A stretch of DNA of 64,000 nt, taken from positions 211,920 through 275,919 of the forward strand of contig CAOKHZ010000001.1 in the NCBI GenBank assembly GCA_948468385.1. The letters are read 5' to 3'. The stretch's first letter is position 1; each line of letters starts with the position of its first letter. The position numbers and the translations under genes were made by a program. The notes under the pieces are model-generated. The model had not been told where the DNA came from. It did no database searches and saw only the letters and a list, made by a program, of their open reading frames with translations. Origin of the DNA: an uncultured Faecalicatena sp. Lineage in GTDB: Bacteria; Bacillota; Clostridia; Lachnospirales; Lachnospiraceae. Shown here in pieces: positions 43,193 through 53,261 of this stretch.

Positions 43193-43221
43193 ATTATATA
43201 AAATTGTCTTACCAAAGTCAA
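43193..43221 (-). promoter_or_regulatory. Consensus-like promoter for rex operon
   Basis: TTGACT and TATAAT are separated by 17 bases on the minus strand, ending about 31 bases before the rex GTG. The -10 is a perfect consensus match. Confidence 0.85.
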
Positions 43222-43301
43222 CGATTTTAAGAACATATATGGCGGGGCATTCTGCGATTTTTTTACTTGTGTAATCACATGATGTTGAGGTAAAAGGTGC
43301 T

Positions 43302-43330
43302 TTGACCTTGGTGTCTTTTTATGATATACT
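43302..43330 (+). promoter_or_regulatory. Consensus-like promoter for ABC-F gene
   Basis: TTGACC and TATACT are separated by 17 bases on the plus strand, 36 bases before the ATG at 43367. It diverges from the rex promoter, so about 80 bp of shared intergenic DNA separates the two start regions. Confidence 0.85.
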
Positions 43331-43366
43331 ATGAAACTAGAGTTATATTTTCCAGGAGGAGTTTTT

Positions 43367-45427
43367 ATGATACTTGCATGTCATAATTTAAATAAATCAT
43401 TTGGCGAACGCGTCATCGTGCGCGACGCGTCCTTTCATATCGAGGAACGGGAAAAGGCCGCCCTCGTCGGTGTCAACGGAGCAGGAAAATCGACCATCCT
43501 GAAAATGATCATGGGAGAGGAACCGATTGACGGCGGTACCGTTACCCTCACCCGTGGGAAAAGCATCGGTTATCTCGCCCAACAGCAGAATCTGGGCAAC
43601 GACAACACGATTTACGAAGAGCTAAGGACGGCACAAGCGGATATCATCGCGCTCGAAAATCGAATCCGTTCGATTGAACAAGAATTGAAGCTTCTCTCCG
43701 GCGACGAACTGGAGGCCCGGCTGGAGACCTATCACCGCCTGACCACGGAATTTGAAAACAAAAACGGCTATGCCTACGAAAGTGAATTGGTCGGCGTGTT
43801 AAAAGGACTGGGATTTTCAGATGAGGATTTTTCCAAGCAGGCTTCCACCCTCTCCGGCGGTCAGAAGACCCGCGTCTCACTCGGAAAATTGCTTTTGACC
43901 AAGCCGGACATTTTACTATTGGACGAGCCGACCAACCACCTGGACTTAAATTCCATCGCCTGGCTGGAAACCTATTTGCTCAATTACCCCGGAGCCGTGC
44001 TCATTGTCTCCCACGACCGCTTTTTCCTAAACCGCGTCGTGACCAAGGTGATTGAAATCGAGCAGGGAAGCATCCGCATGTATAGTGGAAACTACAAAGA
44101 TTTTGCCGACAAAAAGAAGCAAATCCGCGACGCGCAGATGAAGGAATACTTGAACCAGCAGAGGGAAATCCACCGGCAGGAGGCCGTCATTGAAAAGCTT
44201 CGTTCGTTCAACCGGGAGAAATCCATTCGCCGGGCGGAAAGCCGCGAGAAGGTCCTGGAAAAAATACAACTGGTAGAAAAGCCGGTAGAAAGCACGCAGG
44301 AAATTCATTTTTCCCTGGAGCCGTCATGTATCAGCGGCAACGACGTACTGTCTATCGACAAGTTGGGAAAACGTTTTGATTCCCAAGTCCTCTTCGAAAA
44401 CGTCAGCTTTGAGATCAAGCGCGGGGAACACGTCGCCATCATTGGGGACAACGGCACGGGAAAGACGACGCTTTTAAAAATTTTGAACCAGGTTCTGGAA
44501 GCGGATACGGGTTCCTTCACGCTGGGAACCAAAGTACATATTGGATACTACGACCAGGAACACCACGTCCTGCATGATGCCAAGACGGCCTTTGAAGAAA
44601 TTTCCGATGACTACCCGACCCTGACCAACACCCAGATTCGAAACACTTTGGCCGCTTTCCAATTCACGGGTGACGACGTATTCAAACAAATCAAAGACTT
44701 AAGCGGCGGGGAAAAGGGACGGCTGTCACTGGCGAAACTGATGCTCTCCGAGGCCAACTTCTTGATTTTGGACGAGCCAACCAACCACTTGGACATTACC
44801 TCGAAAGAAATCTTGGAGCAAGCGCTAAACGATTATACCGGAACCGTACTATACGTCTCGCATGACCGTTATTTCATCAACCAGACGGCCACGCGCATTT
44901 TAGAATTAGTCAACCAGACGTTTGTCAATTACATTGGCAACTATGATTACTATTTGGAAAAGAAAGAAGAACTGACCGCGGCCTATGCGCCGGCTAAGGC
45001 GAATACCGCCGCAAATGGTAAATTTGCCACATCCGCTCCCAGAACTTCGACCACCTCCGCAAGGGTTGACACACAAACTGCCGTTCGCGGTACCGGCACG
45101 AACACTTTCGGCAACGGCACGCCTGACAATGACATCTCGGGCGCCCCTGGCGTGGCAGGAAGGGATGTTGGCGGCAAGGCAAGCTGGCAAGAGCAAAAAG
45201 AACAGCAGGCACGGGAGCGCAAGCGCAAGAACGATTTGAAAAAAATCGAGGAACGAATCTCCCTTTTAGAGGAGAAAAACCTGGCCATCGACGAACTTTT
45301 GACGCACGAGGACGTGTACTCCAACTCCGTCAAATGCCAGGAACTCGTCAACGAAAAAACACAGAACGAGGAAGAACTGGAAAGTTTGTACGAACAGTGG
45401 GAATGCCTCGAAGAACAGTTTGTGTAA
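43367..45427 (+). CDS. ABC-F family ATPase (Uup/YdiF-like)
   Basis: Soluble twin ABC ATPase of the ABC-F family, which binds ribosomes rather than membranes. The first domain has GVNGAGKST (residues 35-43) and LSGGQKTRVSLGKLLL with LLDEPTNHLD; the second has GDNGTGKTT and LSGGEKGRLSLAKL with LDEPTNHLD. A charged linker (EIHRQEAVIEKLRSF) lies between them. A C-terminal coiled coil is joined through an unusual low-complexity T/A/G/N-rich segment (about residues 545-610). ATG 43367 follows AGGAGG. The 686 residues fit a translation factor more than a drug-resistance protein. Confidence 0.88.
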   Translation: MILACHNLNKSFGERVIVRDASFHIEEREKAALVGVNGAGKSTILKMIMGEEPIDGGTVTLTRGKSIGYLAQQQNLGNDNTIYEELRTAQADIIALENRIRSIEQELKLLSGDELEARLETYHRLTTEFENKNGYAYESELVGVLKGLGFSDEDFSKQASTLSGGQKTRVSLGKLLLTKPDILLLDEPTNHLDLNSIAWLETYLLNYPGAVLIVSHDRFFLNRVVTKVIEIEQGSIRMYSGNYKDFADKKKQIRDAQMKEYLNQQREIHRQEAVIEKLRSFNREKSIRRAESREKVLEKIQLVEKPVESTQEIHFSLEPSCISGNDVLSIDKLGKRFDSQVLFENVSFEIKRGEHVAIIGDNGTGKTTLLKILNQVLEADTGSFTLGTKVHIGYYDQEHHVLHDAKTAFEEISDDYPTLTNTQIRNTLAAFQFTGDDVFKQIKDLSGGEKGRLSLAKLMLSEANFLILDEPTNHLDITSKEILEQALNDYTGTVLYVSHDRYFINQTATRILELVNQTFVNYIGNYDYYLEKKEELTAAYAPAKANTAANGKFATSAPRTSTTSARVDTQTAVRGTGTNTFGNGTPDNDISGAPGVAGRDVGGKASWQEQKEQQARERKRKNDLKKIEERISLLEEKNLAIDELLTHEDVYSNSVKCQELVNEKTQNEEELESLYEQWECLEEQFV

Positions 45428-45446
45428 ACGACCTTTATGCTACGTA

Positions 45447-45510
45447 AATGAGCCTCTTAAAACAAAAAATGGAAGCCACTGCTTCCATTTTTTGTTTTAA
45501 GAGGCTCATT
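45447..45510. terminator. Bidirectional terminator, perfect 30-bp inverted repeat
   Basis: Two perfect 30-base arms (beginning AATGAGCCTCTTAAAAC and running to GGAAGC) flank a four-base loop CACT at 45477-45480. A and T runs inside the arms supply the U-tract in both directions. It lies 19 bp after the ABC-F stop and 114 bp past the icd stop on the other strand, so it can end both convergent transcripts. Confidence 0.85.
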
Positions 45511-45544
45511 GAAGTGCTTAGCGCAACGGAATGCACACAACTTC

Positions 45545-45612
45545 TTTTTCGTAATTTGCTTTTTCGCAATCTGCTTTTTCGCAATCTGCTTTTTCGCAAT
45601 TTGCTCTTCCGC
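45545..45612. repeat. 15-bp tandem repeat between icd and the terminator
   Basis: Four and a half copies of TTTTTCGCAATCTGC (with C/T variants) run head to tail immediately downstream of the icd stop codon. Read in the icd frame after the stop, each unit gives a five-residue KQIAK-type block and no stop codon appears until past the repeat. Confidence 0.9.
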
Positions 45613-45624
45613 GATTCGCGCTCT

Positions 45625-46821
45625 TTACAACCGCTTCGCGATTGCCTTGATAAATTCCTCGCTATTTAACACGGTCACGTTCTCTAGCGTCGTAATCAAC
45701 GCGAGGTCTTTCGTCATCTCCCCCGCCTCGATTGTGTCAATCGTCGCCTTTTCCAGACGGTCTGCAAACGCCATCAGTTCTTGGTTGCCGTCAAACTCCC
45801 CACGCTTTCTCAAAGCTCCCGTCCAAGCAAATATCGTCGCCACGGAGTTGGTGGAAGTCTCCTCGCCTTTCAAATGCTTATAATAATGGCGCTGCACGGT
45901 TCCATGCGCCGCCTCGTACTCATAATACCCTTCCGGTGAAACAAGGACGGAAGTCATCATCGCCAGCGAACCAAACGCAGAGGACACCATGTCGCTCATC
46001 ACGTCTCCGTCATAATTCTTGCACGCCCAGATATAACCGCCTTCCGACTTCATCACGCGGGCCACCGCGTCATCAATCAGCGTGTAAAAATACACGATGC
46101 CGGCTTTCTCAAATTTATCTGAATACTCTGCGTCATAAATTTCCTGGAAAATGTCCTTGAACGTATGGTCATATTTCTTGGAAATCGTATCCTTGGTGGC
46201 AAACCACAAGTCCTGCTTCGTGTCCAACGCATAGTTGAAGCAGCTTCTGGCAAAGCTTTCAATCGACTGGCTGACATTGTGCATGCCCTGCGCCACGCCC
46301 GCCCCGACAAAGTCATGCACCAACTCGCGCGTCTCGCTGCCATCCTCGGCCGTGTAGACAAGTTCCACCTTGCCCGCCCCCGGAATTTTCATCTCCGTAT
46401 TCTTATACACGTCCCCATACGCGTGCCTTGCAATCGTGATGGGCTTCTTCCAGTTTTTCACGCACGGTTCGATGCCCTTCACCACGATGGGCGCGCGAAA
46501 CACCGTGCCGTCCAAAATCGCTCGAATCGTCCCGTTCGGGCTTTTCCACATTTCCTTCAAATCATACTCGTCCATACGGGCCGCATTCGGAGTAATCGTC
46601 GCGCATTTTACGGCTACCTTGTATTTCTTCGTCGCGTTTGCCGAATCTACCGTGACCTGGTCGTTCGTTTCATTACGATGCTCCAGCCCCAAGTCATAAT
46701 ATTCCGTGTTCAGATCAATAAACGGCTCCAAGAGGTGCTCCTTAATCATGCCCCAGAGAATCCTCGTCATCTCATCCCCGTCCATCTCCACGAGCGGTGT
46801 CGTCATTTTAATTTTTTCCAT
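45625..46821 (-). CDS. icd: NADP-dependent isocitrate dehydrogenase
   Basis: Oxidative decarboxylation of isocitrate to 2-oxoglutarate with NADPH production. The 398-residue, homodimer-type (eukaryote-like) enzyme shows [20 protein letters not shown] substrate loop sequence, [17 protein letters not shown] and the NADP/adenine site [23 protein letters not shown] 46821 follows GGAGG; the long open frame to 47004 overlaps the regulator gene and has no support. It lies 17 bp after the GntR gene, so they are probably co-transcribed. Confidence 0.93.
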   Translation of the reverse strand: MEKIKMTTPLVEMDGDEMTRILWGMIKEHLLEPFIDLNTEYYDLGLEHRNETNDQVTVDSANATKKYKVAVKCATITPNAARMDEYDLKEMWKSPNGTIRAILDGTVFRAPIVVKGIEPCVKNWKKPITIARHAYGDVYKNTEMKIPGAGKVELVYTAEDGSETRELVHDFVGAGVAQGMHNVSQSIESFARSCFNYALDTKQDLWFATKDTISKKYDHTFKDIFQEIYDAEYSDKFEKAGIVYFYTLIDDAVARVMKSEGGYIWACKNYDGDVMSDMVSSAFGSLAMMTSVLVSPEGYYEYEAAHGTVQRHYYKHLKGEETSTNSVATIFAWTGALRKRGEFDGNQELMAFADRLEKATIDTIEAGEMTKDLALITTLENVTVLNSEEFIKAIAKRL

Positions 46822-46838
46822 TATTTCATCCTCCGCTT

Positions 46839-47507
46839 CTATCCTTGTGTCTCTATTTCTTGTCGTTTTAAATATTGCATCACCTGGAAAATATGTTCGT
46901 TTGCGAATTGCTCCGCCTGGTCGGCATCCCCTTCCTGAAGCGCACGCAAAATCTGCCGGTGTTCCCGGATGGATTTCCGGGCACGCTCCTTCGACGAAAC
47001 GCATTTCCTTCTGGTCAATTGCACGTATTTGTGAAAATCGCCCAGCATCCCGCCGAGAATGCGGCTTCCTGATGCCTCATACAAAACGGAGTGAAATTTC
47101 TCATCTAACATACAAATCTGTTCCGAGTTGTCCTCGTCCTCGCGCTTCACATGAAATTCCGACAGCATCATGATTTCTTCCAGCTCGGCAAGCTGCTCGT
47201 CCGTGATAAGCCGGGTCGCCCAACGCGCGCACAATCCTTCCAGGCTGGAGCGCATCGCGTAGATGTCCTTCACGTCCTTCGCCGTGATGCCGGTCACGAA
47301 AGCCCCCTTGTTGGGAATGATGGAAACCAACCCCTCCAACTCCAGGCGACGTAACGCCTCCCGCACGGGAGTCCGGCTGACTCCCAGCTCTTTTCCCAGG
47401 GAAATCTCCCGCAGCTCATCGCGCTCTTTATATTTTCCATTCAAAATATCATCTCGAATCCGCTGGAACACGCGGCCGCCAAGAGATTGCTCCTGATAGT
47501 CTTCCAT
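46839..47507 (-). CDS. GntR-family transcriptional regulator, FCD (FadR-like) subfamily
   Basis: Repressor-type regulator with an N-terminal winged helix ([45 protein letters not shown]) and an FCD effector domain (about residues 75-205) that in relatives binds small organic acids. The acid-binding D/H residues of the FCD domain are suggested by [13 protein letters not shown] and EHRQIL. The 222 residues are normal. It is 17 bp before icd and 43 bp after serA. Effector and target genes are unknown; control of icd is the obvious hypothesis. Confidence 0.88.
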   Translation of the reverse strand: MEDYQEQSLGGRVFQRIRDDILNGKYKERDELREISLGKELGVSRTPVREALRRLELEGLVSIIPNKGAFVTGITAKDVKDIYAMRSSLEGLCARWATRLITDEQLAELEEIMMLSEFHVKREDEDNSEQICMLDEKFHSVLYEASGSRILGGMLGDFHKYVQLTRRKCVSSKERARKSIREHRQILRALQEGDADQAEQFANEHIFQVMQYLKRQEIETQG

Positions 47508-47550
47508 TCGTTCGTTCCTTCCCTCCCGCCAGTAAACACGGTACTTTATC

Positions 47551-48714
47551 TTATCGTATCACGCGAACCCGCAGGGTTCCTTCGATTGCGGCCAGCCTCT
47601 CTTCCACTTCCGGCGGAATGTCGGCCTCCACGTCCATCACCGTATAGGCATATTCCTTCCTGCTCTTGTTGGCCATCACGTTGATATTCATGTTTTCCTT
47701 TGCCAGCAGTGCTGTAAATTGTCCCAACATGTTCGGAATGTTGCGGTGCAAAATCGTAATCCGGCTTCCTTCTTCCTTCTTTCCCATGTCGCAATCCGGG
47801 AAATTGACCGAATGCGTAATATTTCCGTTTTCCAGGTAATCGCGCACTTCCTTGACCGCCATCTTCGCGCAGTTGTCCTCGGATTCCTCCGTGGACGCCC
47901 CCAAATGGGGAATCACGATGGCTCCCTTCACCCCTGCAATCTCGGGAGTCGGGAAATCGGTCACATAGCACTTGACCGCGCCGGAGAGCAGCGCGTCTAC
48001 CATGGCCTCGCCGTCCACCAGCACGTCCCTGGCAAAATTAAGCACCACGACGTTTTTCTTCATCAGGCTGATGGCCTCCTTGTTAATCATGCCTTTCGTG
48101 TCAGGCAAGGCAGGCACGTGAATCGTGATAAAGTCACATTCCTTGTACAATTCGTCCACCGTCTTGGCATGATGGATGTTGCGGGACAACTGCCAGGCGG
48201 AGTCCACGGACACGTACGGATCGTACCCATACACGTCCATCCCCAAATGGATGGCCGTGTTGGCCACCTGCACGCCGATGGCTCCAAGGCCGATGACGCC
48301 GATTTTCTTCCCGGACAACTCCGTCCCTGCAAAGGCCTTTTTCTGCTTCTCGGCCGCCTTGGCCAAGTCCCCGTCTTCCTCGTGCTCTTGTACCCAGTTG
48401 ATGCCGCCGATGATGTCACGGGCTGCCAGAAGCATGCCGGCGATGACCAGCTCTTTCACGCCGTTGGCATTCGCCCCCGGCGTGTTAAACACCACGATGC
48501 CTTGCTCCGCGCATTGGTCAAGCGGAATATTGTTGACCCCCGCCCCGGCCCGGGCAATCGCCTTTAGGTTATCTCCAAACTTCATCTCGTGCATGAGGGC
48601 GCTACGAACCAAAATGGCATCCGCATCCTCGTGATTTTCGCACCGCTGATACTCCTCGTTAAATTTCTCGATTCCAACCGGCGCAATTGAATTCAGGCAA
48701 TGATATTTATACAT
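47551..48714 (-). CDS. serA: D-3-phosphoglycerate dehydrogenase
   Basis: First step of serine synthesis. The 387-residue protein has a catalytic core with ARAGAGVNNIPLDQCAEQGI, NAD loop GVIGLGAIGVQVANTAI, active-site ALPDTKGMINKEAI and the catalytic histidine in IPHLGASTEESE, then a C-terminal ACT-like segment (about 318-387, HRNIPNMLGQFTALLAKENM). This is the shorter, ACT-carrying form. ATG 48714 is one base after the serC stop, with AGGAGA upstream. Serine feedback through the ACT domain is likely but not shown. Confidence 0.95.
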   Translation of the reverse strand: MYKYHCLNSIAPVGIEKFNEEYQRCENHEDADAILVRSALMHEMKFGDNLKAIARAGAGVNNIPLDQCAEQGIVVFNTPGANANGVKELVIAGMLLAARDIIGGINWVQEHEEDGDLAKAAEKQKKAFAGTELSGKKIGVIGLGAIGVQVANTAIHLGMDVYGYDPYVSVDSAWQLSRNIHHAKTVDELYKECDFITIHVPALPDTKGMINKEAISLMKKNVVVLNFARDVLVDGEAMVDALLSGAVKCYVTDFPTPEIAGVKGAIVIPHLGASTEESEDNCAKMAVKEVRDYLENGNITHSVNFPDCDMGKKEEGSRITILHRNIPNMLGQFTALLAKENMNINVMANKSRKEYAYTVMDVEADIPPEVEERLAAIEGTLRVRVIR

Positions 48715-48715
48715 T

Positions 48716-49798
48716 TTACAAATTCTCCTCTTCAAACTTCTTCATAAAGGCCACCAACGCTTCCACGCCCTCGTACGGCATCGCGTTATAGATGCTCGCC
48801 CGCATGCCGCCAACGCTTCTGTGCCCTTTCAGATTCTCCAACCCGGCCTCCTTGGCCTCCTTGACGAACTTTGCGTCCAAATCTGCATCGCCGGTAACAA
48901 ATGGCACGTTCATCAGGGAACGATCCTTTGCCACCACGGTGCCCTTAAACAGCTTGCTCTGATCCAGGTAGTCATACAACAGCTTCGCTTTTTTCTCGTT
49001 ACGCTCCTTCATCACGGAAAGTCCGCCCATGGACTTCAACCACTGAAATACCTTCCCACAAATATAGATGCCATAGGCCGGAGGCGTGTTGTACAGAGAC
49101 TTCGCGTCCGCATGCGTCTTGTACGTCAGCATTGTCGGCGTACCCGGCAATACGTCCTTTGTAATCAAATCCTTGCGGATAATGACGATGACCGTTCCGG
49201 CCGGCCCGATATTCTTCTGCACGCCGCCGTAAACCAGGCCGTACTTACTTACGTCCATCGGCTCTGACAAAAAACACGAAGAAATGTCGGATACCAGAAG
49301 TTTTCCCTTGGTATTCGGCAATTCTTTATATTTGGTTCCATAAATGGTATTGTTCTCACAAATGTAGACATAGTCGGCATCCTCCGAAACCGGAAGGTCG
49401 CCGCAATCCGGAATGTAGGAAAACGTTTTGTCGGCCGAAGAGGCAATACGATTTACCTTGCCATATTTTTCCGCCTCCTGTGCCGCCTTTTTCGCCCACT
49501 GGCCGGTAATGATATAATCGGCCACCTTGTTTTTCATCAAATTCATCGGAATCATGGCGAACTGTTGAGATGCCCCGCCTTGCAAAAATAAAACCTCATA
49601 ATCGTCCGGAATCTGCAAAAGCTCGCGCAAATCCGCTTCCGCCGTCTCGATAATCTCCTCAAACGCCTTGGAACGGTGGCTCATCTCCATCACGGACATC
49701 CCCGTCCCTTTGTAATCCATCATTTCCTCAGCGGCGGCCTTGAGCACTTCCTCCGGCAAAACGGCCGGTCCCGCTGAAAAATTATATACTCTGCCCAT
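48716..49798 (-). CDS. serC: Phosphoserine aminotransferase
   Basis: PLP enzyme converting 3-phosphohydroxypyruvate to phosphoserine. The start VYNFSAGPAVLPEEVLK is invariant; GGASQQFAMIPMNL and the Schiff-base region YGGVQKNIGPAG (lysine about residue 190) follow, and GHRSVGGMRASIYNA ends the core. I chose ATG 49798; a GTG at 49810 has a ribosome site that is too close. It precedes serA by one base, so the pair is coupled, and it sits 17 bp after ilvB. Confidence 0.95.
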   Translation of the reverse strand: MGRVYNFSAGPAVLPEEVLKAAAEEMMDYKGTGMSVMEMSHRSKAFEEIIETAEADLRELLQIPDDYEVLFLQGGASQQFAMIPMNLMKNKVADYIITGQWAKKAAQEAEKYGKVNRIASSADKTFSYIPDCGDLPVSEDADYVYICENNTIYGTKYKELPNTKGKLLVSDISSCFLSEPMDVSKYGLVYGGVQKNIGPAGTVIVIIRKDLITKDVLPGTPTMLTYKTHADAKSLYNTPPAYGIYICGKVFQWLKSMGGLSVMKERNEKKAKLLYDYLDQSKLFKGTVVAKDRSLMNVPFVTGDADLDAKFVKEAKEAGLENLKGHRSVGGMRASIYNAMPYEGVEALVAFMKKFEEENL

Positions 49799-49815
49799 TT
49801 TCAAATCCACTCCTT

Positions 49816-51498
49816 TTACTTCTTATTCTTCAAATCTTCCTCGTCAAACGCCTCGCTGATGGCGGCACCGGGAGCAACCATCGGCCACACCTTGTCGTCG
49901 CTGTCAATCTGGCAGTCAATCAGCACCGGTCCTCCAATCGTCAACGCTTTTGCAAACGCCTCCCTGAACTCTTCCTCCGTGGTCGCGCGAAAGCCGGCGG
50001 CCCCCATCGCCTCGGCCAGCTTTACATAGTCCACCCCATCCTGCAGCACGGTCGCCGAATAACGTTTCCCGTAAAACAGGTTCTGCCACTGGCGCACCAT
50101 GCCAAGCACATGATTGTTGACCACGACTTCAATAATCGGCACCTGATGCCTGACCGCCGTGGCAATTTCGTTCATATTCATGCGGAAACATCCGTCGCCG
50201 GCTATATTTATGACCGTCTTGTCAGGACAACCCATCTTTGCGCCGATGGACGCGCCAAGTCCATACCCCATGGTTCCAAGCCCGCCCGAGGTTAAAAGCG
50301 TCCTCGGCCTGGAATAGCGGTAATACTGCGCAGCCCACATTTGATGCTGTCCCACCTCGGTCACGATGACGGCGTCGCCGTTTGTCTGGCGGTAAATCTC
50401 TTCCACCAGAAATGGTCCTGAAAGGACGCCTTTCTGGTATTTCATCGGATATTTCTGCCGGTATGCCTCTATCTTTTCCATCCATTCCGGGTGGGACTGT
50501 CTGACAAGCTTCTGGTTTAATTTGCCGAGAACGACTCGGATGTCACCGACGATTTGCGCGTCCACGACGACATTTTTATTCATCTCCGCCGGATCGATGT
50601 CAATCTGCAAAATCTTCGCGTGCTTGGCAAACTTCTTGGCATTTCCCGTCACGCGGTCACTGAAACGCGCGCCCAAAACGATCAGCAAGTCACATTCGCT
50701 GACCCCGTAATTGGACGTTTTCGTCCCGTGCATGCCAAGCATCCCGGTGTAACGCCTATCCGTACCCGGAAACGCGCCCTTTCCCATCAAGGAATCCGTA
50801 ACCGGCGCGTCAACCAAATCCACAAAGGCTTTTAATTCTTCATTCGCCCCGGAAAGAATGGCTCCGCCGCCCACGAAGATATAAGGCTTCTTGGAACGCG
50901 AAATCATTTTCACGGCCACATCGAGACTTTCTTCACGAATGTGAGAATCATCCGGCACATACGCCTCAATCTTCGCGCGCGTATATTCGGCCTTGTTTGC
51001 CGTCACGTCCTTGGGAACGTCAATCAGCACCGGACCAGGACGGCCGGACCTGGCAATCTCAAACGCCCGGCGAATGGTCGGGGCGAGGTCTTTCACGTCC
51101 TTCACTATATAATTATGCTTGGTAATCGGCATGGTCACTCCGCTGATGTCGATTTCCTGAAAACTGTCCTTGCCAAGCAGGGACACCCCGACGTTACAAG
51201 TAATCGCCACGACCGGAATCGAATCCATATACGCGGTCGCGATGCCGGTCACGAGGTTGGTCGCCCCCGGGCCGCTGGTCGCGAAGCACACGCCGACCTT
51301 TCCCGTCGCGCGCGCATAGCCGTCCGCCGCATGTGCAGCCCCCTGCTCGTGGGACGTCAAGATGTGGTTGATTTCGTTGCTGTGTTTATACAATTCGTCA
51401 TATACGTTCAAAATCGCGCCGCCCGGATATCCGAACACGGTATCCACGCCCTGCTCCTTCAAACATTCTATGATGATTTCTGATCCTGTCAACTGCAT
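49816..51498 (-). CDS. ilvB: Acetolactate synthase large subunit
   Basis: Thiamin-diphosphate and FAD enzyme for the first common step of valine and leucine synthesis. The catalytic glutamate is in SHEQGAAHAADGYAR (about residue 50), FAD contacts lie mid-protein, and the ThDP motif GDGCFRMNMNEIATAVRH is near residue 430. The 560 residues match biosynthetic IlvB; the catabolic enzyme is not excluded but the operon favours IlvB. No regulatory small subunit (ilvN) is adjacent. ATG 51498 follows GGAGG, 12 bp after ilvD. Confidence 0.93.
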   Translation of the reverse strand: MQLTGSEIIIECLKEQGVDTVFGYPGGAILNVYDELYKHSNEINHILTSHEQGAAHAADGYARATGKVGVCFATSGPGATNLVTGIATAYMDSIPVVAITCNVGVSLLGKDSFQEIDISGVTMPITKHNYIVKDVKDLAPTIRRAFEIARSGRPGPVLIDVPKDVTANKAEYTRAKIEAYVPDDSHIREESLDVAVKMISRSKKPYIFVGGGAILSGANEELKAFVDLVDAPVTDSLMGKGAFPGTDRRYTGMLGMHGTKTSNYGVSECDLLIVLGARFSDRVTGNAKKFAKHAKILQIDIDPAEMNKNVVVDAQIVGDIRVVLGKLNQKLVRQSHPEWMEKIEAYRQKYPMKYQKGVLSGPFLVEEIYRQTNGDAVIVTEVGQHQMWAAQYYRYSRPRTLLTSGGLGTMGYGLGASIGAKMGCPDKTVINIAGDGCFRMNMNEIATAVRHQVPIIEVVVNNHVLGMVRQWQNLFYGKRYSATVLQDGVDYVKLAEAMGAAGFRATTEEEFREAFAKALTIGGPVLIDCQIDSDDKVWPMVAPGAAISEAFDEEDLKNKK

Positions 51499-51510
51499 GG
51501 TCTACGCCTC

Positions 51511-53187
51511 CTACACGCTTTTTGGCACTTCCAGGATGGCACCCCGGTTACCAGAAGACACCATGGACGCGTACCTGGCCAGATAGCCGGTCTTAATCTT
51601 TGGCTCGCGCGGCTGCCATTTTGCCTTCCGGGCCGCCATTTCCTCGTCGCTGATATCCAACTCCAGCTTCAATTCCGGAATATTGATCTTGATAATGTCT
51701 CCCTCTTCCACCAACGCGATGGGGCCGCCTACCGCCGCCTCCGGGGACACATGTCCAATCGACGCGCCGCGGGACGCGCCGCTAAAACGCCCGTCCGTAA
51801 TCAAGGCCACGGTGGAGCCAAGTCCATAACCCGCAATCGCCGAGGTCGGATTTAACATCTCGCGCATGCCCGGGCCGCCTTTCGGTCCTTCATAACGAAT
51901 CACGATCACGTCGCCCGGATGAATCTTTCCGGTCTTGATGGCCTCGGTCGCATCCTCGTCACTCTCAAAAATTCTGGCCGGGCCTTCGTGTACCAACATC
52001 TCTGGCACGACCGCCGAACGCTTCACCACGCTGCCGTCCGGCGCCAGGTTGCCTTTCAGCACGGCAATGCCGCCCGTCTCGCTGTACGGATTGTCAATCG
52101 GACGAATGACCTCCGGATTTTTATTTACACAGCCTTCGATATTTTCCCCGACCGTCTTTCCCGTGACGGTCATGCAGTCCGTATGCAAAAGGCCTTTTTT
52201 GTTCAACTCGTTCATCACGGCATACACGCCGCCCGCCTCGTTCAAATCTTCCATATAAGTCGGCCCCGCCGGTGCCAGATGACATAAGTTCGGCGTCTTC
52301 TCGCTGATACCGTTGGCAAATTCGATTTCAAAATCCATGCCGATCTCATGCGCGATGGCCGGCAGATGGAGCATGCTGTTCGTAGAGCACCCCAGTGCCA
52401 TATCAACCGTCAAGGCGTTTAGAATCGCGTCCTCGGTCATGATGTCAAGCGGACGGATATTCTTACGCCACAATTCCATGACCTGCATTCCAGCGTGCTT
52501 TGCCAGTTGGATACGAGAAGAATACACGGCCGGAATCGTCCCGTTTCCGCGAAGACCCATGCCAAGTGCCTCGGTCAGGCAGTTCATGCTGTTTGCCGTG
52601 TACATGCCAGAACAAGAACCGCAGGTCGGACATACCTTGTTCTCGAACTCGGTCACGTCCTCTTCCGTGAATTTCCCCGCCGCATAAGAACCGACCGCCT
52701 CGAACATGCTGGAAAGGCTTCTCTTCTCGCCTTTTACATGTCCGGCGAGCATCGGGCCGCCGCTGACAAAAATCGTCGGCACGTTGATTCTGGCCGCCGC
52801 CATCAAAAGTCCCGGCACGTTCTTGTCGCAGTTCGGAATCATGACCAGCGCGTCAAACTGGTGCGCCAAAGCCAGGCTTTCCGTGGAATCGGCAATCAAG
52901 TCCCTCGTCACAAGAGAATACTTCATGCCCACGTGTCCCATGGCAATGCCGTCGCAGACCGCAATGGCCGGTACCATGATGGGGGTTCCTCCCGCCATCG
53001 CCACGCCCAGCTTCACGGCCTCGCAAATCTTGTCGAGGTTCATGTGCCCCGGCACGATTTCATTATAAGAACTGACCACGCCGACCAGGGGCCTTTCCAG
53101 TTCTTCCTTTGTAAGTCCCAACGCATTAAAAAGGGAACGGTGCGGTGCCTGCTGCATTCCCTTTGTCACAGTATCACTTCTCATCAT
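51511..53187 (-). CDS. ilvD: Dihydroxy-acid dehydratase
   Basis: Fe-S dehydratase of the third step in valine, isoleucine and leucine synthesis. The Fe-S cysteines are in [12 protein letters not shown] and [16 protein letters not shown]. The C-terminal [20 protein letters not shown] is typical. I chose ATG 53187 (SD GAGGA seven bases before); ATG 53184 and ATG 53205 are alternatives. The 558 residues are normal. It lies 74 bp after leuB and 12 bp before ilvB. Confidence 0.96.
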   Translation of the reverse strand: MMRSDTVTKGMQQAPHRSLFNALGLTKEELERPLVGVVSSYNEIVPGHMNLDKICEAVKLGVAMAGGTPIMVPAIAVCDGIAMGHVGMKYSLVTRDLIADSTESLALAHQFDALVMIPNCDKNVPGLLMAAARINVPTIFVSGGPMLAGHVKGEKRSLSSMFEAVGSYAAGKFTEEDVTEFENKVCPTCGSCSGMYTANSMNCLTEALGMGLRGNGTIPAVYSSRIQLAKHAGMQVMELWRKNIRPLDIMTEDAILNALTVDMALGCSTNSMLHLPAIAHEIGMDFEIEFANGISEKTPNLCHLAPAGPTYMEDLNEAGGVYAVMNELNKKGLLHTDCMTVTGKTVGENIEGCVNKNPEVIRPIDNPYSETGGIAVLKGNLAPDGSVVKRSAVVPEMLVHEGPARIFESDEDATEAIKTGKIHPGDVIVIRYEGPKGGPGMREMLNPTSAIAGYGLGSTVALITDGRFSGASRGASIGHVSPEAAVGGPIALVEEGDIIKINIPELKLELDISDEEMAARKAKWQPREPKIKTGYLARYASMVSSGNRGAILEVPKSV

Positions 53188-53261
53188 TAAAGTCCTCGCT
53201 TTCATTTTATTCCCGTGAACGGCAATCCAAAATGCAACCGCCCACGGGGAATCGATGTGTT

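Noticed and set aside
45448-45669. Plus-strand reading frame with NLLFR repeats
   Set aside because: It is antisense to the icd end, starts in the terminator hairpin and only translates the 15-bp tandem repeat.
46822-47004. N-terminal extension of isocitrate dehydrogenase to 459 residues
   Set aside because: It lies inside the GntR gene and is unlike the family; ATG 46821 has GGAGG at the right distance.
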